Position numbers and translations under genes: made by a program
Shown: positions 13,151 to 23,560 of the stretch, in pieces
Position numbering within the stretch: position 1 is the first letter of the stretch
Layout of the letters: each line of letters begins with the position of its first letter
The notes under the pieces: model-generated
The model's input: the letters and a program-made list of their open reading frames with translations, nothing else
The model's database searches: none
Told to the model about the DNA's origin: nothing
Assembly (NCBI RefSeq): GCF_950023065.1
Contig: NC_088680.1
Span: 15,116,559-15,180,558 of the forward strand
From: Planococcus citri
Lineage: Eukaryota; Arthropoda; Insecta; Hemiptera; Pseudococcidae
DNA: 64,000 nucleotides
Direction of reading: 5' to 3'

Positions 13151-13472
13151 ATCTGCGGTTACCTACAGAGCTAAAATTTTATTTGAGTGAGTTTCAACTC
13201 AACATAATGTTATCCTTGAATTTGATCAAAGTTCTTCGTTTTTTTTTTTTTTTAGCAATTCGGCTTGATAAAGATATATACTTAAAAGCCTGAATTTTAA
13301 GAATTTCATTCGGCTTGATGAAGATATCTACTTACCTAAAAGTCTGAATTTGAAGAATTTCGATCAGTCTTGTGGTTGAGGAAAATCTTTGTCTGAAGAA
13401 CTTGAAAAACATTTTTTCAAATCATTCTTAAATTGGGAAATTTCCTGATCGGTAATAAATAATTTTACTTAC
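13151..13472. other. Short unique-looking stretch, no gene seen
   Basis: AT-rich sequence with a poly-T run near 13240 and two near-repeats of AATTTCATTCGGCTTGATGA type. Nothing codes convincingly. It could be the intron or 3' region of the minus-strand exons at 13473-13821. Confidence 0.5.
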
Positions 13473-13821
13473 TTCTTGATAACGTTGGATCAGAAAGATG
13501 TCTTAACCAGAATTATTTTGAGACACGAATTTGGGTTGTTACATGGATGTTGGGATACTTACTCCGTTTTCTTCCGCCTTCTGATTTGTGGTCTTCTTCT
13601 GTTATTTCTGAAGGTAACACTGTAAATTAACTAAATTTATAGAAAGTAAAAATATTTGAAGGGGAGACAGGAGGCCTACTTACGATTAGTGTTCTCCTGC
13701 TCACAAGTAAAATTGAAGCTCCAGTTTTCTGTGCCTGCATTTAGCGTACTTGTGGTTACTATGTTTTGTTTGTTTCCAAACTCCAAAGTACAAGTACGTT
13801 GATTAGTATTAGCGAGCAACT
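13473..13821 (-). CDS. Partial host-like gene, two or three short exons
   Basis: Read on the minus strand. Exon one spans 13821-13684 (138 nt), with acceptor TTTTTTTTTCAG and donor GTAAGT. Exon two spans 13607-13563 (45 nt), with acceptor CCTTCAG and donor GTAAGT. Both enter and leave in phase 1, so the frame stays open across the junction. The peptide includes LLANTNQRTCTLEF, NAGTENWSFNFTC and ITEEDHKSEGGRKR. A weaker third exon (13501-13473, acceptor TTAAG, donor GTAAGT) continues open with IFLIQRYQE. Upstream exons are not found: the broken retrotransposon at 13940-15010 lies directly upstream, so the 5' part may be far away or lost. I do not recognise the protein. Paired cysteines (TCTLE and NFTC) could suit a secreted domain, but that is a guess. 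Confidence 0.5.
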
Positions 13822-13939
13822 CTGAAAAAAAAATTAAAATAGAAAAAAAATAATAAAAAAAAAACACGTGAACAAAACTGCTTACTCAGGGCTTCGCAAT
13901 CGTTTTCAAACTGATCACAGTGCTTGCCGTTACGACGGA

Positions 13940-15010
13940 TGCGTTATCGTATACAAACATTAAAAATATTACGTGCAGCGGATACAGTCGGATGTTTTTG
14001 ATCTGCAAAAAATATCTGTGATTACCACCCCAAAGTGCTATTCCGTAGCTCAGATTAGAATGAAATAGGCTGAAATATGCAAGTTTTAGAGTACATATTG
14101 TAATTTCACGGAGTTGTCATATCAAGTAGGTATAGGTGGAGAGTTTTTTGATTAAATGATCCACTTGGATATTCCATTTCAAGCCAGAGTCTATTATGAC
14201 ACCTAAAAATTTAGTTGATTCAATAGACCCATTCGCGTACGAGTGTTGTGTGAATATAGTGGGTGTCTATGTCTAAGCATTGTTTTTCTTATGCAAAAGT
14301 TGTCCCGGTGAACCCGGTCACACCGGCACAATAAAAGAAGAGAACCCTTCGACTACGAAATATTAGTTAAATTCACGCCGCGCCGTACCACCCATACACT
14401 TATTAAAACCGAATATCTCACCATGAACCGGTCTATTATACTGTAAGTTTCAGTTATAGAGGAAGGTACCTTCCCAAATCCCATGTAATGTGTTTTATTC
14501 AAGTTGAGAATCATTTTGTTTGCTGAAAACCAAGCTATCAAACCATTATGATGCCTTGAATCTGATCACTATCAACACGTTCATTAATTTCTAGAAGAGC
14601 TGTTGTATCATCAGCAAATTGTGTGAGACTGTATCCAAAATAAGGTGGTAAGTCATTGATATAAATAATGAAAAACAGTGGGCCTGATATAGATCCTTGA
14701 AGTACCCCTTGTTTAATAGGTTCCACATCAGAAAATGTGCTATTGTTGATTTTTACAATTTAGACTCTATCAGATAGGTAGCTTTTGACCCAATCTAGTA
14801 GTATTCCTCTAACACCATATCTCTCCAGTTTTTCTATCAGGATTTTGTGGTCAACCCTATCAAAGGCCTTGGACAAGTCACATAGAATTGCCAATAAACT
14901 TTTCTTATGTTGGAGACCATTCAATATCTCATGAACAAATTTATAGATTGCAGAAGTAGTAAGCCAAACTGGGATGGGTGGAGTAAGTTGTGTTTTTCAA
15001 AGAAACTGGG
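13940..15010 (-). pseudogene. Broken non-LTR retrotransposon reverse transcriptase (jockey/CR1-like)
   Basis: Minus-strand translation in shifting frames gives the conserved order of a non-LTR reverse transcriptase. It starts with TTSAIYKFVHEILNG and LCDLSKAFDRVDHKIL (first catalytic aspartate region). ERYGVRG and WVKSYLSDR follow, then GVLQGSISGPLFFIIYINDL and the catalytic QFADDTTALL. After that come WFSANKMILNLNKT, FLGVIIDSGLKWN and YGIALWGGN. A stop follows YLSDRV, another follows the TYTYLI segment, and frames shift near 14540. A GC-richer stretch at about 14280-14400 interrupts the palm/thumb region. The DNA just before TTSAI appears to have lost the usual bases after QFGF. It encodes no working protein. 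It is probably the same family as the endonuclease remnant at 18680-19280. Confidence 0.92.
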
Positions 15011-15380
15011 GTAATTGATATTGGTCTGTAATTATACCATTTTCAATGGATTCATTGAAGAGTGTAGCAAGGGGGTAAGCAACAAAAGGGGCAGAGAGCT
15101 TCAATGTGTTAACATCAATACTATAAATGTGATATGTTCATTTCTGCTCTTTCCTCATGTAAGAGTAAGTAGCAGTTTCAACTTTACGAAAATTGGAAAA
15201 ATGTTGCCCACCATAAAAATCATCTTCCCTCAGTAAACAACCCCCCCCCCTTTAAAAAAAAACTATCAACTTCTCTTCCATCTAGAATCATTTTAGGAAC
15301 TCCTTCGTTCGAACAAATAATACACGTAGGTACGAAAAGGCAAATAATGGGTATTTTAAATAGGGCGTAATTCAGCGAGT
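15011..15380. other. No gene seen
   Basis: AT-rich sequence with a C10 run at 15240-15250. It follows the 5'-truncated retrotransposon remnant. Nothing codes. Confidence 0.4.
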
Positions 15381-16230
15381 AATAATTTTCACTATGAGCT
15401 TTAGAAAGTGTAGGGTAATTCCTTCCATTGTTATTTTTTACTACAATTTAATCGTATACGATGATAATGATGTCGTTCCCTTGTACCTCGCATTACCCCT
15501 CCACCTTTCTCCTTCCACTATTATCTACGTCTGTCACACGTTTCAATGTCGTCCTCATCGTCCAGCTCATTTCCAAAGTAGGTATATGCGTGACCATTTT
15601 TTTTTGTTTTTCGTTCACCAAACCACGAGTATTACGATAGGTATACGAAAAAGTATCCGGTACATTGTGCAAACAACTCAGCACACGATTGTTAATGAAA
15701 AATTTTAATTAAAAAAAAAAAAAGCAAGAAAGAAAAATTCGTTCGCAGCACGTTAGGTATATTTACCTAAGCGTAATTATTATTCTATGGGAAACCAAAT
15801 TCGAGAGATTAAAAAAGCACAACTCGTAGTAGGCAAATCTTTAACTTAACTCGGTTTTGGAGAAAGAAAAAAGCGTTACAAAAGAATGAAGAGAAAAAAA
15901 CAAGTCGGAGATGTTTTCAAGACGAAAAAGTTGTAAAAAGTTGCGAAAAAATGCGGCCAATTACTCGGAAAATGCTATTTTTCTCGCTCCGTTTATTTCG
16001 TCGGTTGTTTTTCCGGCTGAAGGAGGCGAGATGATGATGATGATGATGGGAGAAACGAACGGAGGAGAGAACATGTTGATGGTGTATTTGCTAAAGTACG
16101 GAATGTTCGAGCTATTACACAGGGTGTTTCGTAAACGAGGATTTATGGAATTTTATCGTAGCGTTTATGACTACCTATATGAAAGTATACGAGTAAAAAC
16201 ATCGTGTTATGGGTTATATCTGGTTTAAAA
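15380..16230. other. CpG-richer unique sequence, possibly regulatory or untranslated exon
   Basis: CpG is clearly more frequent here than in the flanking repeats (for example TTTATTTCGTCGG and AATGCGGCCAATTAC), and no match to the local repeat families is seen. A (GAT)6-like run lies at 16027-16048. A 105-residue ORF at 15911-16228 has no recognisable domain and a run of six methionines, so I do not call it a gene. Confidence 0.3.
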
Positions 16231-17029
16231 TTTCAAGAAGTGGAATTGGCATAATGATTGTAAAGGGTTTTCGGGGGGAGGGGAGGGGGTGTTTTAGAAG
16301 TGGCGTTGAACTTGAAATTTTTAAAGAGTGGATTGAGAACTGTAACTTTTGAAAATTTTATATTTTTTGAGAGATTCCATGTGTGTTGACCATTTTGAAA
16401 TTCGAAAAGGGAAGCGATAAGAGTAACCTTACGAGGATCAGAGAAACGTTCGTGTTTTAAAAATTTTATTTTTAAGCAGAATGAAGTAATTTTTTGGGTA
16501 AAATTCGTCGTCAACCGAACGAAACAGTCTTGAATTGCTCAATCACGATGAAATTTGGATACGTATATGGCTTGAAAATTATCTGCCAATTACGTGCCCC
16601 ATTCTCGCCTATTTTGTGGGCCGAATTATAACATTTTGGGTGTTTTGAATCCAGAATTGAGTACCTATTCGAAGAGATCTTGAATACCTGGGTATATTCT
16701 AAAACAAGGCCCTACCCCTCGGCTCCTCCCACTACTAGAAAAAAAGTTTTCCTTTTTTTAAATCGAAAAACATATAAATAACCTTGCTTACCTAAGATTC
16801 GGCGGGACGTACGGTTGTACACCGGGTGCTCATCCTTTGCAATGTGAATGTATACCTAGATGTGTAGTACTTACTTCGCCGAATTTCTTTTTTGGTAATT
16901 TACAAACTTCAAAATTAAACTTTTTTTTTGCCAATGTCTATCTTATAATTATCAAATGTGTGTCAAACTCAGGTGCGTGCAGCGTGCACTTGCACTCAAA
17001 CTTTTGAAAAAAATTAAAGTTTCACATGT
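16231..17029. other. No gene seen
   Basis: AT-rich spacer with G-rich and C-rich patches near 16270 and 16710. The ORFs are short and unconvincing. Confidence 0.4.
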
Positions 17030-17740
17030 AAGGGGTTGGAAGGTCGAAACCGGCAAAAGGCACTTCGGGAACATCCTCTCATTGTACTGTGAAAATTTGG
17101 ACCCTCTAGGTCAATTTGGAGGGCCTGTAGGCTTTCTTATACGTTCAAAAACACATTTGACCTTGGAAATGGGTCAAATAGGGATGGAAGGTTGAAACCT
17201 GCAAAATGCACTTTGGGTACATCCTCCCATTGTACTGTGAAAATTTGGACCCTCTAGGTCAATTTGGAGGGGCTGTATAGGCTTTCTGAAATGTCGAAAA
17301 ACGCGTAAAATAGACCAAAAATCCATTTTTTGTGATCCTGGAGAGAGGTCAAATAGGGTTAAAAGGTTGAAACCTTCAATAAATACTCATGGGGCACCCT
17401 CCTATTGTATGCTGAAGATTTGGACCCCCTAGATAAATTTTAGGGGTGAGGGGGTCAAAAATAGGGGTCAAATGTGAGTTTTCCCACCTTAAATGGGGTG
17501 GGGATAACCTAGGAAGCTAAAATTTGGATATGTTGATCACAATGGTGGTGATGACGAATGGTATGATTTTGGACCATGTTCGCCCATTTGGGGCCATATT
17601 GTGCCCCTCCAAAGAAATGACCTTTCTGTAATTTTTAACTTTGACCCTCTTCACTGTAGGGGTCAACTTTAGGTCCCAGAAGAACCCCATTCCCTAAGTT
17701 TGACTTCATTTGATTGATTAGAACAGGTTCCATGGCATAT
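17030..17740 (+). repeat. Tandem repeat of about 150-bp units
   Basis: AGGTYGAAACC recurs at 17041, 17189 and 17363. Each is followed by a TGTACTGTGAAAATTTGGAC and TCTAGGTCAATTTGGAGG block. The tail (17450-17740) has GGGGTCAAATGTGAG and TTTTCCCACCTT segments. An inverted, diverged copy of the whole block lies at 60420-61080, so this is a dispersed repeat family with internal tandem structure. It encodes no protein. Confidence 0.9.
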
Positions 17741-17928
17741 AATGTAAAAATCACCATTGTGCTGAAACTTATGAATACTTAAGTACAAACTTATCTCGTT
17801 TGGCGCCATACGTCTTATCGTGATCAGCACACTTCAATTCGTCAAGAAAATCCACCCCACCCAAATCCTGAACCTTCATGACAAATACAATACCTGACTT
17901 TTCTCATGGAAAAGTTGGTAATTCAGCT

Positions 17929-18651
17929 TCATAGGCCGACAATTTGAATCTGTGAAAAAAAAAACACATTAATACTTCCCTACCTACAAATAATTAATTA
18001 GAAAACAAGAAATGACTGTACTGCTTTACCTTTTTTATTTCTTCCTTTATTTGTTTTAAAAATTCTTCTCTCATCTCTAAACATTTTTCGGGGTCCATCG
18101 AAATAAAATCAGATTCCAGACATGCCCAAAAGTTGGCAACCGCACTCCAATCTGAAAAAAAAAGAAAAAAAAACTTAAAAAAGTGATTTTGGCATAAAAG
18201 TTGAAGAGAATCAACTTTCTGCTGAGATACTCAAACTTGCATCTTTTTCATCTTGTTGTTTTCGTTTTTCTTCAAACTCTTTTTCAAAAGTTGCGTTCAC
18301 TGTACAAGTTTAAAAGAGTATTTTAATTTTAGAGGGACATATCACAAGGAATCAAAAAAAATTCTTTTCTTGAGTTAATTACAATTTGTGTTCTGCAAAT
18401 CAACGCACATTCCTAGAAGCGTGTCTGATTCTGGTGCTAAGTGTATAGACGACCCGGATGGCATAAATCCAATATCGAAATTTTCACCTACTACACAGTA
18501 TATATTTACATAAAAAATTGATCAAATACGTAAATTAAAAAAAGAAATAAAATTACAAACAAAAATTCTTACTCGCAACTTACAGTAATTCTCTTCCGAA
18601 TAAGATCGGACCATTGTAGATGCTAAAGATTGCGGGATGATGTAGATGCCA
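17929..18651 (-). CDS. Partial multi-exon host-like gene, unknown function
   Basis: Five minus-strand exons join without a stop. A is 18651-18584 (acceptor CCCCAG, donor GTAAGT), B is 18490-18383 (donor GTAATT), C is 18299-18231 (donor GTATCT), D is 18151-18030 (acceptor TTTTTTTTTCAG, donor GTAAAG). E is 17949-17929 and ends in TGA. The A-B, B-C and C-D junctions are all phase 1 and D-E is phase 0. The peptide includes IYIIPQSLASTMVRSYSEEN, FDIGFMPSGSSIHLAPES, FEKEFEEKRKQQDEKD (charged, coiled-coil-like) and FWACLESDFISMDPEKCLEM. Exon B has a TAGTAG acceptor allowing a 3-nt shift. The spacing of FW, MDPEKCLEM and EEFLKQI loosely recalls the BESS motif of insect MADF-type regulators, but I would not name it. 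Exon A enters in phase 2, so more exons lie upstream, beyond the retrotransposon remnant. Exon E could be misassigned. Confidence 0.62.
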
Positions 18652-18679
18652 CTGGGGAAAAAAGTTGAGATTAAATTGT

Positions 18680-19280
18680 AGTTTCTGTTGGTGGAGGAGT
18701 TAACTCTCTGATGATGATGGGAATCATGATCACTATCAGCTAATTCAGAATGATGAAATACTTCTAGTATGTTGGCAAGATGGGCTGATGAAATCGCAGT
18801 GATCAATTGTACAGTTGGCCCCTCATTCAGTATTGAGAATTTGAAGCTGTGCCAATGATTTCCTCTAGATATGACTTTTGCTTTGGAATTTGAGCGGTTA
18901 CAACGCCCAAATGAGGGTTTGAGCATTAAAATCTCCTAACACATTTACAACCTTTAAAAAATAAATCATAATTTTTCAAAATTGAACAATAGGAAAGGTT
19001 TTCACAGCCTATTGTGTTCGCTTCTTTACCTCTTTTAGAATACGAACCACCACAATATTGATAAATTTGAAAAAGCGGCAATAAATCAGTCTTACAAGAA
19101 AATAACATTTGAATTTTCACTTTTTAAAATACATAGAGGCAATAAGCGAACACAATGGGTTGTAAAAACCTTTGCAATTGTTCAGTTTTGAAAATTCAAA
19201 ATTTATTGTCTAAAGGTTGTAAATCAATAAAACCGATCATCCTATCAAGAAACATATTAAAGTCCTTAGGATTCTGAAAA
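18680..19280 (-). pseudogene. Broken non-LTR retrotransposon endonuclease domain
   Basis: Minus-strand translation gives DFNMFLDRMIGFIDL, then after an insertion VLGDFNAQTLIW (the GDFNAH-type active-site motif of APE-like endonucleases). In a shifted frame it continues CNRSNSKAKVI, FSILNEGPTVQ (usually LNDGxPT) and ELADSDHD (usually SDHxPI), ending in NSSTNRNYNL. The order matches the endonuclease of jockey-type elements. At least two frameshifts and an inserted hairpin element (18943-19224) break it. Its 3' edge lies beside exon A of the host-like gene at 17929-18651, so it sits in an intron or just upstream. Confidence 0.8.
18943..19224. mobile_element. Small fold-back/MITE-like element inside the endonuclease remnant
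   Basis: The ends are ATTTACAACCTTTA and its inverse TAAAGGTTGTAAAT. Inverted similarity continues for about 88 bases per arm, including GAACAATAGGAAAGGTTTT and CTATTGTGTTCGCTT with their inverses. The loop is about 100 bases. No ORF. It splits the endonuclease coding sequence between the DLQPL and VLGDFN segments, so it inserted after that copy landed. Confidence 0.75.
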
Positions 19281-19480
19281 AGGAAAAAATTATTGATTAC
19301 TTACATCCGTCCTATAGCGTAGACATGAGCTTGCGTAGGGCGTTGAACCTTTCTTTCCATTTTTCAATTTTTTAGTGTTTTTGTGATATAATCTTATTAA
19401 TTTTTTTGAGCTCCATTCATCTTGAAAATTGAAAACACAAATTTTTTAATAGGTATTCTACGGCGTCTACGGCCATGAAG
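19281..19480. other. Spacer, no gene seen
   Basis: AT-rich. A pyrimidine tract and CAG lie beside the endonuclease remnant on the minus strand. Nothing codes. Confidence 0.4.
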
Positions 19481-22400
19481 TCGACTGCAGGTAGATTTCA
19501 AGTCGTTTCGGCGCCTCCCAACAACTTTTAGAAAATCACTGGACCACTTGTGATGCCTGAGTTGTGTATCTCTAGCGTAAAAAACGTTACTAAAGACTCG
19601 TACGACGTGTTATCTTTTTCACATACCGTATAGTATTCGGATAATTCATTATTATTACGAATGGTACTGGATGATCCTAAATTATGTGTGGATAATTAGT
19701 GGTCTAACGAATACGTTCGCTTCTGATAAGACCCTTTTCCCCATCCTTTTTTTGGTACAAATTTTCATAATTAATTGTAATTAGGTATACTCGAAAAGCT
19801 ACTTGAGTAATTGCATTTAGGTATACCTACGTAATTACCTACAGCATTCCATGTCTCATGTTGTGCCACGTCTACTTATCAGATACGTATGTAATATGTA
19901 TGTATTTCAACAAAAAAAATTGATCCATTCAGTGTAAAAGAACATTCGAGTCAATTAATTTTGCCAACTTTCGGACTGAAAGTAATACTGTGGCCTGTGG
20001 CTACGTACTTACACTAAAAACAATAAAGAACAACAACGAACCAATTTTCAGGGTCTCATATCAAAAAAGTAACTTACCTGTGATGAAATTTGAAATTACC
20101 CAAACTGATCAAAGAAACAAAGAACTGGAAATCACAAAAACTTCAATTTTCTTGAAATTAGGGACATATATTGTGGGGGAATGGGGTCTACTATTCTTAT
20201 TTCGAAAAAATGAGTCGAATTTTGATACTGTATGGGCAAATCTAATACCCTGAGAACCCAATGAGTTCCTCGAAGTATTCAAATTTTTGAAATTTGAGGC
20301 TCATTTTATCAATTTACTTTTAATTTCAAAGTTTGACTTTGACGGAAAGAAAAAAAAACCTTTCAAATGTGATCCTGTCATGTTACAGAACCTTGAAAAG
20401 AACACAAAAAAAGGTCAATTTCCATATCAATTTCAGTCTAGTTTCAAAATTGCAATAAGTAGTTGAAATTGATCATAATTTTTAAAACATTTTAACGCTT
20501 TCTTTTTTTGATTCTGATGAAATATGAAAAGTACCTACTTACTATTTTTATGTAGCATAAAGTTCTACGTATAGTTAGTGTTATTTTGAAATTTATGTCG
20601 TGTGCAAGTATGAGAATTGAAGAGAACTTTTTTTGTGCTCCTTCTCACGCTCGGCCACTAGGCAGTCAACAGTTGTGCAACCTTGAAGCATCTACACTCA
20701 AACCTCACAATTCAGTTTCGAGAATTACCAACAAATTCACCCACTTTCAGATTTACTCATTTGCTTACCTCATCAGCCAAACCTCCTGTTTACCAGTTGA
20801 CGCGTAAAGTAAAATGAACGAGTTGATTGGTGACGCTTTCAAACCATTCTGAAGCCTCTAGCAGATTTTTGCGTTCTCCAGTTTTTCAAAAAAAAAAAAA
20901 TACTGTAATAAGCAGGATGAAATGAAATTCAGCACCAGTATTAAACTCGTATTTACCACATTTATGACAATTTCGAACTATTTATGCGAATTTTTCGAAA
21001 TTTTTTTGTGCTGGTTTAAATCCAAAATTTTCTTCAATAATTATTTTTGAAAAAAAAAAATCATCTTTCGCAAATTATTTCTCTATGTGCTTAAATTGAT
21101 CGAAGAAAATACGAGTTTTCAAGTGCTAGATTTCATTTTCATCGCACTTGATTTTTTTTTTTGAAATTGGAGAATGCGAAAGTTGTTGAAGGCTTCATAA
21201 CAGTTCTAAACCATCCTTAATCAGCGATCGGGAGGTTGAAAATACGATGGAAATAATATTTCAGCTTTCTAGTTCAATTTGCTGGTCTTTTGATAAAGGC
21301 ATTGAAAACACATTGATTAACACGAATAAATTGGGGAAAAAGTAGGTTAAAAATAACGATTGTCTGCGTAAGGTCATTTTGCGCGTAAAAATGGTAAGTT
21401 CGGAATGTGGTGTCAAAAGTATCGCACAGCGCCCTCTAGCGGTTTTTCTGGATAACCTAAAGGGTTCGGTATGCGCTCATTTTGAAGCTCAAGTCGACTG
21501 CAGGTAGGTTCAAGTCATTTTTGGAGCCTCCAGCAATTTTTTGTAAATTCTTAGAGCCTGCAGCAAATTTCTGAAACTTGAAATCTCTTCAAAAATGCAT
21601 CAAGTGAAGTTAGAAAGCTGAAATCCACTCTGCCAATACTAATGTTCAATCCGCTATGAAGTCGACTGCAGGTTATCTCAAGTCGTTTTAGAGCCTCCTG
21701 GAGCTTTTAAGGAACTTCTGTTTAAAAAAAAAAATACCACGCAATGTGTCCGAATTAAACTCGAGCACATACTATGCAGAGTAAATTTCGTTTTTTTTTT
21801 ACTCCATTTGATGAAATTTTGTTGAAATTTCAAGTTTCAAAAATTTACCTGAGGCTTCAGTAATTTCCAAGAATTCGCAGGAGACTTCAAAACTACTTTA
21901 AATCTACTTGCAGTTGACTTCATAGTGTATTGAAATTAGTTTACACTTTTACAGAATGAATTTTTATAGTTTGTCAATGAGATAACAGCAAATAATAATT
22001 AGTCTATACCTAAACATAAAGCTAATTGAGTTAATTTCGTAGAATAAACGTGGTAGGTCTACGTACCTTTCATGGTCTGATCATCAAAAGATGAGATAGG
22101 TGAACCAAGGCTGGAGGGGAACTGTGCACATTACCAGTGTGGCCATATTCTACCTCTCACAATATGCCCCTCTATACTTTTCATCTGATGTTTTTAGGAG
22201 ATACTACTAGAGGAAAGCACAGCAAATATTGAAATGAGATCAACAAATCACAATATGATCAGAATGATGGTAAAGTTGAGCATATAATCAATTGAAAAAT
22301 ATTACGAGTACTTACTACGAAACCCAAAAAGTAACACGAAAATAAGAACAGAAAATAGCATTATAATAAAAATTACGAAAATTCTTTCCAAATAGGTATA

Positions 22401-23560
22401 GGTATAACATGGGAGTATCACCAAAAGTCAAAATACGTAACAAAAATAGCAAGCATAATGGGGACAATTACCTAAACAAACACATCATGAAAATATATTG
22501 GGGTAAAAAATCAAAGAAAAATGAATGTTGACAAATTTCAATAAAGTAGGTATCAACAACCTTTTGTAACAAATTCAAAAATGAAAAAAAATCAACAAAA
22601 TGTAGAAAAAATGCAACGTGTAAGTATCAGCAAAACTGCATGTAAAAAACATCATAAAAAATATCAACAATAGATAAGTAACATATCAAACATTTTTACA
22701 AGTTGAAATTTTAAGTGCTAAAGTTCATTTTTCGATTTTTGGTGAATTTTTAAAAAGCAAATTCAGACCAAAAAAGAGGAAAAAAATCAAAATTTTACTC
22801 AATTGACCTAGAACGCTGACGTTTGTGATATTATACTAAGTCTACTTTCAACCTGTCAAATCAATAGAAAACAGTTTAAACCCATTTTGAGCAGTTTTGA
22901 AATTTCCCCAAAATTTCATCTGATGACGTTGGAAATCCGAAATTCACCTTGCCCTTCAACTTGAAACGCTATTAATGCAACTGTTGCTGGATAATAAATT
23001 TGAATTGAATTGAATTGAATTTTGGAGACTCCAGCGACTTGTTGTAAATTACTGGAGCCTCCAGCAGATTTTTTAAGGCTCGAAAATTTCCATAAAATTT
23101 TACCAAACGGAACTGGATTGAAATCCAAAATTTATTCTGCTCTCCAATTTAAACACGCTGGCAAGTCGGCTGCATATGGATTCAAATCATTTTGGAGGCT
23201 CCAGCAACTTTTTGAAAATTTTTAGTCGAGCCTCCAGCAGATTTTTGAGACTTGAAATTTCCACAGAATTTCATCAAATGAGGAGAGAAGGCTTTCCAGC
23301 TCCATTTTTGATAAAATTTTGTTGAAATTTCAAGTTTAGAAAATTTACCGGAGGCTGTAGTAATTTTCGAGAAATTGCTAAAGGCTTCAGAACGACCTGA
23401 AATCTACCTGCTATGTATTGAAATTAGTTTACGGAATGAATTTTGGCTTTCCTACAGCATTTGATGAAATTTTATGGAAATTTCAGGTTTCAAAAATCTA
23501 CTGGAGGCTCTAAGAATTTTCTAAAAAGTCGTTGAAGGCTCCAGAATGAGAGCTTTTCTT
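19480..23560. repeat. Cluster of GGAGCCTCCAG / TCGACTGCAGG repeats
   Basis: The words AAGTCGACTGCAGG, GGAGCCTCCAGC, GAAACTTGAAATTTC and AATTTCATCAAATG recur in this order. On the plus strand they occur near 19480, 21490, 21655, 23030 and 23165, and inverted near 21800-21930 and 23320-23550. Related copies lie near 9760 and 11830 and, weakly, near 48950, 54920, 57850 and 58540. A diverged companion block (TTCAGCACC then TTTACCACATTTATGACAA) near 20820-21050 also occurs near 49000, 55400 and 57940. A short (TGAAT)4 run lies at 23001-23020. From 19560 to 20810 and from 22130 to 22830 I see no gene or clear repeat. Confidence 0.75.
22067..22121 (-). other. Possible isolated coding exon
   Basis: The minus-strand exon runs from acceptor GTGCACAG to donor GTACGT. 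It is 55 nt, phase 0 in and phase 1 out, open as FPSSLGSPISSFDDQTMK. A second acceptor (CCCTCCAG) 14 bases inside would shorten it. The sequence lies in a less repetitive pocket. No neighbouring exon was found, so this is weak. Confidence 0.2.

Noticed and set aside
13880..13915. A further upstream exon (TTTGAAAACGATTGC...) for the 13.5 kb gene
   Set aside because: It joins in phase (FENDCEAL), but the same bases also lie at the 3' end of the retrotransposon frame. Its acceptor is weak, so it is not counted.
15911..16228. 105-residue ORF with a methionine run
   Set aside because: The run comes from a GAT repeat. The rest has no recognisable domain and no splice partner.
17929..18926. Treating 18522-18926 as one 134-residue gene
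   Set aside because: Most of that ORF is endonuclease remnant of a retrotransposon read in one of its shifted frames. Only the last part, after the CCCCAG acceptor, belongs to the host-like gene.
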